7,808 nucleotides of DNA, taken from assembly GCA_946480485.1 (NCBI GenBank), contig CAMLJW010000243.1, positions 1-7,808 on the forward strand, in the 5' to 3' direction. The notes below the pieces were generated by a model that searched no databases, was not told the origin of the DNA, and saw nothing but the letters and a program-made list of their open reading frames with translations. Positions 1 through 5,327 of the stretch are shown in pieces. The number at the start of each line of letters is the position of its first letter. Within the stretch, counting starts at the first letter, position 1. Source of the stretch: an uncultured Streptomyces sp. (GTDB taxonomy: Bacteria; Actinomycetota; Actinomycetes; Streptomycetales; Streptomycetaceae). Made by a program: the position numbers and the translations under genes.

Positions 1-117
1 TCGAAGAGGGCGGCTGCGGCCTCCTGCTGGTCGCCCCCTCTCACCCGGCGCTGGGGAAGCCGGCGCACCCCCGAAGGCAAGACGATCTGGACCGAGCCGG
101 CGCTGGGCGAGGACTGA
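1..117 (+). CDS. C-terminal end of a SpoIIAB/RsbW-like ATP-binding protein (partial, apparent frameshift)
   Basis: The window opens inside this gene. Codons starting at base 3 read EEGGCGLLLVA, the conserved G-x-G-L-x-L-V box of the HATPase fold used by anti-sigma kinases and the many small Streptomyces ATP-binding proteins. The expected tail, PLTRRWGSRRTPEGKTIWTE followed by PALGED and TGA at 115-117, lies in the frame starting at base 1. The two parts join if one C of the five-C run at 34-38 is skipped. The gene is therefore either a frameshifted pseudogene or carries a base-calling error. Without the skip, the upstream frame stays open to base 530, running antisense through the repeats of the next gene, which looks artefactual. 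Relatives bind ATP and often phosphorylate anti-anti-sigma factors; the partner here cannot be inferred. The family call is fairly secure, but the N-terminal half is not in the window. Confidence 0.6.
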   Translation, partial: SKRAAAASCWSPPLTRRWGSRRTPEGKTIWTEPALGED

Positions 118-183
118 GCCACGGAGGAGGACTAATCCGCGGAGGAGAGGAAACCGGCCCGCCGCTCCCCTTCATTGCGGGCC

Positions 184-2322
184 TCACCCATAACCTCCCC
201 AACCTCCGCCGCCGTACGGATCGCCGCCGTACGGATCGCCGCCGTACGGATCGCCGCCGTACGGATCACCGCCGTACGGATCGCCGCCGTATGCTTCGCC
301 GCCGTACGGATCGCCGCCGTACCCGTCAGGCGCGGCGGAGCCGTCAGGCGCGGCGGAGCCGTCGGGCGCAGGGGAGCCGCAGTAGTAGCCGTAGCAAGGC
401 GCGGCGGGGTCGGGCGCGGAGGTCGTCGGCGTCGGTTTCGGGGGCGATTTGGAGGGTGTGGGGGACGGCGTGGGCGTGGGAGGGGCGCTACGCCTCGGCT
501 TCGGCGAGTCGGCGTCCTTGCGCGCGCTGATCCACTTCATCTGGGGCGAGTCCACCGAGGGGTCGATCAGCCAGTGCTGGGGCTCCTCGTCGTCACGGGA
601 CTTGAGGACGAGGGCCGACTCGCCCTCCGCCGAGGCGGGGGTCAGGGCCAGGTCCTGGCGTCCCAGCGGCACCAGACTGCCTTGGACGGTGAAGTCGAAG
701 CGCAGGTCCCCGGTGTACCCCTGCGTCTCGCCCTCGCACGGGCCCAGACGGACCGAGGACGCCAGGCGGGAGTCGAGGCACAACTCGGTGGCGGCCAGGT
801 TGCGCAGCAATCCGTCGCTCCCGTACGCCCATTGCTGCCGGGTCGAGGTGGTGCAGGTGGCGAGCACGGCCTCCGCCCCCTTGGTCACCTTGCCGCCGTC
901 GACGTCGACACACAGTCCGCTCGCGGCGTTGCGCAGCCTGCCGCGCAGGGTGCCGGGCGACGAGTCGCCCGAGTCGGCCCTGGACGCTCCCGCACCGCGA
1001 TCCTCCGGCGCCGTCCCGGCGCTCGTGCCGGACAGCGGCAGCCCGTCGTCCCCATCGCCGGCCCACAGGCCAAGCGGCACGACGACGCCTACGGTCACGG
1101 CGAGCACGGCGAGCACGGCCACGGTGAGGTTCCTCCGGCCGCGCGGGGAACCCCTTCGGGACTCCACGGGACGGTGGTCGAGGGGCATGAGTGTGCGCGA
1201 GGCTGCCCAAGGCCCGCCGCTCGTGCCGGAGTCCCAGGACCCGCCGCCCGGGTCCACGTCCCAGGGCCCGCCGCCCGGGTCCGCGTCCCAAGGACCGTCA
1301 CCCTTCGCGGCAGCCCAGGATCCGCCGCCCTGCGGCGCAGCCCAGGACCCGCCGCCCTGCGCAGCGGCCCAGGACTCGCCGCCCTGCGCAGCGGCCCAGG
1401 ACTCGCCGCCCTGCGCAGCGGCCCAGGGTTCGCGGTCGGGGGCTACGGGCACGACCGGGCCAGCGTGCCCGCGCCCGTCCTCGATCCGGGCACGGCGACC
1501 GGGCCGGGAGTCAAGATAGGCCTGTGCCCCCCATCCCAGTACCGCCTCGGCCAGCAGCACGGCCAGCCGATCTCCGACATGGTTCAACTGGTCGGCGGTG
1601 GACCGGCAGTGCTGGCACCGGTCCTTGTGCTGCTGCAGATCGGTGCAGATCCCGGCGCCACCTTTTCGGACCGACACGTCCAGGAGCCGGCTGTAGCGAC
1701 CGCACTGCTGCTCGGGGGCGAGTTCGCGATGACCGTCCAGACAGCGCTCGCGCAAAAGCGCACGCGCTCGCTCCAGCTCCGCGGTCGCCTCCCCGGTGGT
1801 CAGACCGAGCAGTCCAGCCGGTATCGCGAGGTCCTCCGCCTCGACTTCCGCGTGCCACAGCAGGCATCGGGCGGTATCCGGCAACCGCTCGAACGCGCGG
1901 GACACCAGGAGCCTGTTCTCCGGCGGAAGAAGCCGTGCCACCACCCGGTCCCCGTCTTCGGGGCCGGACTGCAGTTCGGGGTGGAGCATGGCCCGTCGAA
2001 TGTCCGCGTCCCATTCCGCCGCGATGCGACGCACGGTGACCAGCAGTCGGGGCCGCCATGCCACTGTCGGCCCGGTCGGCCGCGCGGACTCCCCGAGCCG
2101 GGTGAACGCGTCGGTGGTGAGCATTCCGGCGTACTGGGCGGCGTTCGTGCACAGCTGCGCATACGAGTAGACAGGCAGCCAGTGTTGCGACAGCAGCTCC
2201 CTCGTGGGATAGCGAGCGGGCCTGTCGCCGGAGTGTCTCCTCAGGCCGGCCGTGAGCTCCTCGTCCGTCGCATCGAAGTGTCGACCAGGGGAGTGGGAAA
2301 TCGACGGGGTGGTATCGCTCAC
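184..2322 (-). CDS. Sigma-like / zinc-finger / transmembrane / ricin-lectin fusion protein
   Basis: A 712-residue protein. Residues 42-110 resemble sigma-70 region 2 (HW-x2-VYSYAQLCT, then DAFTRL, then [11 protein letters not shown]). Residues 143-195 resemble region 4 ([17 protein letters not shown], a helix-turn-helix-like stretch). C207, H232, C236 and C239 look like the zinc-binding segment of anti-sigma proteins. Residues 300-371 are eight nine-residue repeats led by Trp (type WAAAQGGES). Basic residues at 389-397 precede a single membrane helix at about 399-420, so the N-terminus should be cytoplasmic and the rest outside. Residues 458-587 form a ricin-type beta-trefoil with QxW motifs at 496-498 and 582-584. 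A Pro/Thr/Ser-rich stretch, C643/C648 and GSAAPD and YGGDP repeats end the protein. The GTG start at 2322 is chosen for its ribosome site; an upstream in-frame ATG at 2394 lacks one. Similar sigma-like lectin proteins occur in Streptomyces but I know of no assigned function. It might sense or bind glycans at the envelope (inference). Confidence 0.85.
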   Translation of the reverse strand: MSDTTPSISHSPGRHFDATDEELTAGLRRHSGDRPARYPTRELLSQHWLPVYSYAQLCTNAAQYAGMLTTDAFTRLGESARPTGPTVAWRPRLLVTVRRIAAEWDADIRRAMLHPELQSGPEDGDRVVARLLPPENRLLVSRAFERLPDTARCLLWHAEVEAEDLAIPAGLLGLTTGEATAELERARALLRERCLDGHRELAPEQQCGRYSRLLDVSVRKGGAGICTDLQQHKDRCQHCRSTADQLNHVGDRLAVLLAEAVLGWGAQAYLDSRPGRRARIEDGRGHAGPVVPVAPDREPWAAAQGGESWAAAQGGESWAAAQGGGSWAAPQGGGSWAAAKGDGPWDADPGGGPWDVDPGGGSWDSGTSGGPWAASRTLMPLDHRPVESRRGSPRGRRNLTVAVLAVLAVTVGVVVPLGLWAGDGDDGLPLSGTSAGTAPEDRGAGASRADSGDSSPGTLRGRLRNAASGLCVDVDGGKVTKGAEAVLATCTTSTRQQWAYGSDGLLRNLAATELCLDSRLASSVRLGPCEGETQGYTGDLRFDFTVQGSLVPLGRQDLALTPASAEGESALVLKSRDDEEPQHWLIDPSVDSPQMKWISARKDADSPKPRRSAPPTPTPSPTPSKSPPKPTPTTSAPDPAAPCYGYYCGSPAPDGSAAPDGSAAPDGYGGDPYGGEAYGGDPYGGDPYGGDPYGGDPYGGDPYGGGGWGGYG
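211..315. repeat. 15-bp tandem repeat, seven copies
   Basis: Seven head-to-tail 15-bp units of the plus-strand form GCCGTACGGATCGCC. Five are identical, one has a single change (256-270), and one is a divergent unit (286-300). They encode the YGGDP repeats of the C-terminal tail of the minus-strand lectin fusion protein; the divergent unit gives YGGEA. The near identity at DNA level suggests recent expansion by slippage or unequal recombination, so copy number may vary between strains. Confidence 0.9.
325..378. repeat. 18-bp tandem repeat, three copies
   Basis: Three consecutive 18-bp units, the first two identical (GTCAGGCGCGGCGGAGCC) and the third with changes. They encode three APDGSA-type units on the minus strand, immediately before the YGGDP repeats of the lectin fusion protein tail. 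Confidence 0.85.
1210..1425. repeat. 27-bp tandem repeat, about eight degenerate copies
   Basis: Eight 27-bp units encode residues 300-371 of the lectin fusion protein: W-A-A-A-Q-G-G-E-S and variants, ending in the W-D-x-D-P-G-G-G type. The units nearest 1425 are almost identical in DNA and the distal ones have drifted. The array lies between the zinc-finger-like segment and the membrane helix, so it would be a cytoplasmic linker with a Trp every nine residues. Confidence 0.85.
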
Positions 2323-2330
2323 GTGCACTT

Positions 2331-2336
2331 TCCTCC
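2331..2336 (-). promoter_or_regulatory. Ribosome binding site fixing the GTG start of the lectin fusion gene
   Basis: The minus strand reads GGAGGA here, eight bases before the GTG at 2322-2320. This is a near-perfect site. The longer reading frame from 2394 has no comparable sequence in front of it, so the shorter start is preferred. Confidence 0.75.
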
Positions 2337-2426
2337 AAGGCCGCGCGGAATCAGTCCGTACCACATGCCCGCCCGCCGAACCGCACCCTTGCACAGCGCA
2401 CCGCTCCGATACAAGAGAAGACGCTC

Positions 2427-2451
2427 AACAACCGTTCTCAATACGGACGTT
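2427..2451. promoter_or_regulatory. Imperfect dyad, possible operator upstream of the lectin fusion gene
   Basis: The half-sites AACAACCGT (2427-2435) and ACGGACGTT (2443-2451) match as inverted repeats at seven of nine positions around a seven-base centre. The dyad lies about 105-130 bases upstream of the GTG at 2322, in the AT-richer part of the divergent gap where a promoter is likely. That a protein binds here is inference. Confidence 0.3.
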
Positions 2452-2832
2452 GGGGGTCATAAAGCGCAAGAGATTTTCATGGCGAGGCGATTCGAGATTC
2501 ACTTCCAGAAGTTACCTGCGGCAAGTACCGCTCCGCCGTCCAGAGCGGGACGTGGACCCCAGAAACCTGTTGTCGGCGCGACGACGGCCGCGGGGCGGCG
2601 AGGCGGAGCACCTCGTGCACGCTGTCGGCCACGGAGTGCGCCACCGTTGAGAGCAGCGCCGGTGACCGCGCGACGAACCGCCCACGGCCGCCCACGGCGA
2701 TCACGAGGTTCGCTGTCAGGGCCACGAGGCACGGTGACGCCTGTCCGGCGATTCGCTCGGGTCGACAGCTTATGGCTCACTTCGGCCGAATGCCCCGGTC
2801 GCGTGCCCTCATACGGGGTGATCGCGGAAATC

Positions 2833-2853
2833 GGGGAACCCCTGGCACCAGGG
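2833..2853. promoter_or_regulatory. Two overlapping palindromes in the leader of the GST-like gene
   Basis: GGGGAACCCC (2833-2842) and CCCTGGCACCAGGG (2840-2853) share CCC, so as RNA only one could fold at a time. They end nine bases before the ribosome site GGAAGGAG at 2863-2870. They could be an operator or a leader structure; chance is possible in such GC-rich DNA. Confidence 0.3.
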
Positions 2854-2877
2854 CACACCTCAGGAAGGAGATGCGTC

Positions 2878-3894
2878 ATGAGCGACACCGACGGTAACCG
2901 CGCTTACGGAAGGAAGCCCTTCAAGCGCTCCAAGAGCCACTTCGCCGACCGCATCACGGCGGACGGACGGGGCGGCTGGCCGGTCGGGGCAGGGCTCTAC
3001 CGCCTGGTCGTCAGCCGGGCCTGCCCCTGGGCGAGCCGCGCGGTGATCTCGCGGCGCCTGCTGGGGCTCGAGAACGCACTGTCGCTGGCCATCGCCGACC
3101 CCGTCCAGGACGACCGCAGCTGGCGGTTCACGCTGGATCCGGGCGGCCGCGACCCCGTGCTCGGCATCCGGTTCCTCAGCGAGGCGTACGACGCGCGGGA
3201 GTCAACGTATCCGGGCGGCGTCAGCGTGCCCGCGATCGTGGACGTTCCCAGCGGCCGTCTGGTCACCAACGACTACCAGCGGATCACCCTGGACCTGGCC
3301 ACCGAGTGGGCGGCCCTGCACCGGGACGGGGCGCCCGACCTCTACCCCGCCCGGTTGCGCGGCGAGATCGACGAGGTCATGGCGGACGTGTACGAGGAGG
3401 TCAACAACGGGGTGTACCGGGCCGGGTTCGCCACCGACCAGGACACGTACGCCGAGGCCTGTCAGCGACTCTTCCGGCGGCTGGAGCTGCTCACGGAGCG
3501 GCTCGCCCACCGGCGCTACCTGGTCGGCGACACGATCACGGAGGCCGATATCCGGCTGTTCACCACGCTGGTCCGCTTCGACGCCGTCTACCACGGCCAC
3601 TTCAAGTGCAATCGCTGGAAGTTGACGGAAAATCAGGTCCTGTGGGCGTACGTCCGTGACCTCTACCAGACGCCCGGCTTCGGGGACACCGTCGACTTCG
3701 ACCACATCAAGCGGCACTACTACCAGGTCCACAAGGGCATCAACCCGACCGGCATCGTGCCGCTCGGCCCAGATCTGTCCGGCTGGCTGACACCTCACCA
3801 CCGGGAGGAGCTCGGGGGCCGTCCGTTCGGCGACGGCACCCCGCCGGGGCCCGTACCCGAGGGCGAGGAGGTTCCGGCGACCGGCCGGCCATGA
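2878..3894 (+). CDS. Glutathionyl-hydroquinone reductase-type (Xi-class) glutathione S-transferase family protein
   Basis: A 338-residue cytosolic protein of the YqjG/ECM4/PcpF family, which reductively removes glutathione from glutathionyl-hydroquinones through a catalytic cysteine. The thioredoxin-like N-terminal domain carries the active-site motif C49-P-W-A52. The helical C-terminal domain holds the family signatures NNGVYRAGF (176-184), YLVGDTITEADIRLF (204-218), VYHGHFKCN (227-235) and HIKRHYYQVHKGINPTGIVP (266-285). The body matches the family length of about 310-330 residues, plus a Pro/Gly-rich tail from about 313. The ATG at 2878 has GGAAGGAG seven bases upstream; the ATG at 2871 is out of frame. 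Streptomycetes generally use mycothiol instead of glutathione, so the physiological thiol is uncertain; a mycothionyl or other thiol-quinone adduct is my inference. It stands alone on its strand, 295 bases before the terpene cyclase, with no sign of coupling to it. Confidence 0.9.
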   Translation: MSDTDGNRAYGRKPFKRSKSHFADRITADGRGGWPVGAGLYRLVVSRACPWASRAVISRRLLGLENALSLAIADPVQDDRSWRFTLDPGGRDPVLGIRFLSEAYDARESTYPGGVSVPAIVDVPSGRLVTNDYQRITLDLATEWAALHRDGAPDLYPARLRGEIDEVMADVYEEVNNGVYRAGFATDQDTYAEACQRLFRRLELLTERLAHRRYLVGDTITEADIRLFTTLVRFDAVYHGHFKCNRWKLTENQVLWAYVRDLYQTPGFGDTVDFDHIKRHYYQVHKGINPTGIVPLGPDLSGWLTPHHREELGGRPFGDGTPPGPVPEGEEVPATGRP

Positions 3895-3895
3895 A

Positions 3896-3926
3896 CCGCC
3901 CGCGGGCCGTCCGGCGGCAGGGGCGG
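3896..3926 (+). terminator. Possible weak terminator after the GST-like gene
   Basis: CCGCCC (3896-3901) can pair with GGGCGG (3921-3926), directly after the TGA at 3892-3894. An alternative small stem pairs CCGGC (3911-3915) with GCCGG (3926-3930). There is no U-run and the stems are short, so this is only a candidate. Confidence 0.25.
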
Positions 3927-4011
3927 CCGGGGTGGCGAAAAGCAGGGATGTGCCGTCCCGGAGATCGGAGACCAACGCTCTTTCGGCCACCGAGTTCGAA
4001 AGAATAGCCAA

Positions 4012-4056
4012 GGTCACGGAGGAGTCACGGAGGTCACGGCATAGATCATTTAGGAT
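4012..4056 (+). promoter_or_regulatory. Candidate promoter with triple GTCACGG direct repeat, upstream of the terpene cyclase
   Basis: GTCACGG occurs at 4013-4019, 4024-4030 and 4033-4039, offset by 11 and 9 bases. TAGGAT at 4051-4056 fits the -10 element of the main vegetative sigma factor. The region 17-19 bases upstream of it has no -35 consensus and is occupied by the repeats. That layout suits a promoter needing an activator that binds direct repeats. Transcription would start near 4063, leaving a leader of roughly 125 bases. The bases are seen; the function is inferred. Confidence 0.35.
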
Positions 4057-4065
4057 CGGGGCAGT

Positions 4066-4099
4066 CTCGAAGCGTAATCGAGTCAACTTTCGCTTCAAG
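4066..4099 (+). other. Inverted repeat in the leader of the terpene cyclase gene
   Basis: CTCGAAGCG (4066-4074) and CGCTTCAAG (4091-4099) pair over nine positions with one mismatch around a 16-base loop, directly after the predicted transcription start. It could be a 5' hairpin that stabilises the mRNA or an operator. The stem is only moderately strong. Confidence 0.3.
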
Positions 4100-4175
4100 A
4101 AGCTCAGTTCGAGTTTGGTGGGCATCACTTCCGATCGCCCGCTCGCAGGGTTGGGAAGCTCTGTGATCCGTCTCC

Positions 4176-4184
4176 AGGAGAGGA
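4176..4184 (+). promoter_or_regulatory. Ribosome binding site deciding the cyclase start
   Basis: AGGAG followed by an overlapping GAGGA lies five to nine bases before the ATG at 4190. The reading frame is open back to 3932, but no upstream start has such a site. Confidence 0.7.
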
Positions 4185-4189
4185 CACGA

Positions 4190-5221
4190 ATGCCACAGAA
4201 CGTCAGGTTCGACCTTCAGTTCAGCACCCCGGTCAGCGAGCACCTCGAGTACGCCCGGTCACGGCATCTGCGCTGGGTGTGGGACCGGCGCCTGGTGCGC
4301 AGCCAGGCCGGATTCGAGGAGTACGTGTCCTGGGACCTGCCCCAGGCCGCTGCCCGCACATATCCTCATGCCTCGGCCGAGGACATGGTCATCCTCATGA
4401 ACTGGTTCTCACTGGCCTTTCTGTTCGATGACCAGTTCGACACTGGACGGCCTGACCGCGCCGACCGCATAGCGGATGTCGCGCGGGAGCTCATCGTCAC
4501 GCCACTGCGCCCCGTCGGCAGCACTCCCCGAGTGGACTGCCCGATCACGATGGCCTGGGCGGAGGTCTGGGCGCACCTTTCGGAGGGCATGTCGCTGGCG
4601 TGGCGGACGCGGTTCGCGGCTTCCTGGGGGCGGTTCCTCGTGGCGCACACCGAGGAGGTCGACCTGGCGGCCCGGGGCCTGGCGGGCACGCTCGGGCTTG
4701 AGGAGTACACCGCGTTCCGCCGCCGCACGGTCGGCATCCACCACAGCATCGATGCCGGTGAGCGCAGCCGTGGTTTCGAGGTCCCGGCGCAGGTGCAGGC
4801 CCATCCGCTGATGATCAGGATGCGAGATCTCGCCGCGGACACCATCGGGTTCATGAACGACATCCACTCCTTCGAGCGCGAGAAACGCAGAGGAGACGGA
4901 CACAACCTGATAGCCGTCCTGCACCGTGAGCGCCGCTGTACCTGGGAGGAGGCGGCCGACGAGGCGTTCCGGATGACCACGGACTGCCTGAAGCAGTACC
5001 TGGAACGGGAGGCCGAGGTACCGCAGATGTGCGACGAGCTCGGCCTGGACGAGAACGAGCGGGACCAGGTACGGATGGGCGTCGAGGCCATCCAGCACTG
5101 GATCAACGGCAACTACGAATGGGCGCTGACCTCGGGCCGGTACGCCGCGGACAAGGAAAGCCCGGCCACCACCGCCGAGTTAGCGGGTCGGGGGTCGGTG
5201 GACGACCTGCTGACGGTCTGA
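4190..5221 (+). CDS. Class I sesquiterpene cyclase (pentalenene synthase-like fold)
   Basis: A 343-residue soluble enzyme expected to ionise farnesyl diphosphate and cyclise it to a C15 terpene. The metal-binding aspartate motif is D80-D-Q-F-D84. The second metal motif is N223-D-I-H-S227-F-E-R-E231 (the NSE triad). R177, 46 residues before N223, fits the diphosphate sensor, and R317-Y318 is the usual C-terminal RY pair. Spacing and total length match pentalenene synthase (DDLFD near 80, NSE near 219-227), which supports the start at 4190 with its ribosome site. The product cannot be read from sequence; pentalenene-like or caryolanol-like chemistry is possible. Leu331 is encoded by TTA (5180-5182), the codon read by the bldA tRNA, so full-length translation may depend on development. 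The gene is convergent with a conservon P450. A GTCACGG repeat array and possible -10 lie upstream. Confidence 0.92.
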   Translation: MPQNVRFDLQFSTPVSEHLEYARSRHLRWVWDRRLVRSQAGFEEYVSWDLPQAAARTYPHASAEDMVILMNWFSLAFLFDDQFDTGRPDRADRIADVARELIVTPLRPVGSTPRVDCPITMAWAEVWAHLSEGMSLAWRTRFAASWGRFLVAHTEEVDLAARGLAGTLGLEEYTAFRRRTVGIHHSIDAGERSRGFEVPAQVQAHPLMIRMRDLAADTIGFMNDIHSFEREKRRGDGHNLIAVLHRERRCTWEEAADEAFRMTTDCLKQYLEREAEVPQMCDELGLDENERDQVRMGVEAIQHWINGNYEWALTSGRYAADKESPATTAELAGRGSVDDLLTV

Positions 5222-5265
5222 CGCCGGACGGCTTTCTCACCATGGACGCCCCAACACCGTTCCCC

Positions 5266-5296
5266 TCGGCCGGCCATCTCACGGGTGGCCGGCCGA
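5266..5296. terminator. Bidirectional hairpin terminator between cyclase and P450
   Basis: TCGGCCGGCCA (5266-5276) and TGGCCGGCCGA (5286-5296) form a perfect 11-bp stem with a nine-base loop. Four further pairs (CCGT 5257-5260 with ACGG 5297-5300) are possible across a bulge. It sits midway in the 106-base gap between two convergent genes (stops at 5221 and 5328). There is no U-run, which is common for streptomycete terminators. Confidence 0.75.
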
Positions 5297-5327
5297 ACGG
5301 GCTGACTTCCGTCGGACTCCTGTACGG

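Larger units (their letters stand above)
2323..2877. other. Divergent intergenic region (555 bp)
   Basis: This gap lies between the minus-strand lectin fusion gene and the plus-strand GST-like gene, so it must hold promoters in both directions. I see no promoter with both -35 and -10 close to consensus. Visible structures are an AT-richer block around 2405-2515, an imperfect dyad at 2427-2451, a dyad ACTTC-CA-GAAGT at 2501-2512, and overlapping palindromes at 2833-2853 just before the GST ribosome site. A small minus-strand reading frame at 2477-2725 has coding-like third-base bias in its first part but no ribosome site; it is treated as a finding only. Confidence 0.6.

Noticed and set aside
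118..183. Possible terminator between the ATP-binding gene and the lectin gene
   Set aside because: Only short, scattered complementary segments and a repeated CGGAGGAG were seen; no convincing stem-loop could be drawn.
211..315. Resemblance of the 15-bp tandem array to a CRISPR or iteron array
   Set aside because: There are no spacers. The units are contiguous, in frame with a protein, and explained by the YGGDP coding repeats.
2323..2394. A 24-residue N-terminal extension of the lectin fusion protein from the ATG at 2394
   Set aside because: No ribosome site precedes it, whereas GGAGGA lies eight bases before the GTG at 2322 and the sigma-like homology starts after that.
175..3894. A 1,239-residue plus-strand open frame spanning the lectin gene and the GST-like gene
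   Set aside because: Only its end (2878-3894) encodes recognisable protein. The rest is antisense to the lectin fusion gene and is Arg/Gly/Pro-rich, which is what GC-rich codon bias produces opposite a real gene.
3202..4128. A 308-residue minus-strand open frame opposite the GST-like gene
   Set aside because: The GST-like gene has all its family motifs; the antisense frame shows no domain and no ribosome site.
3932..4189. An 86-residue N-terminal extension of the terpene cyclase
   Set aside because: It contains the direct repeats and a -10-like element, is Arg/Ser-rich with no homology, and would move DDxxD far from its usual position near residue 80.
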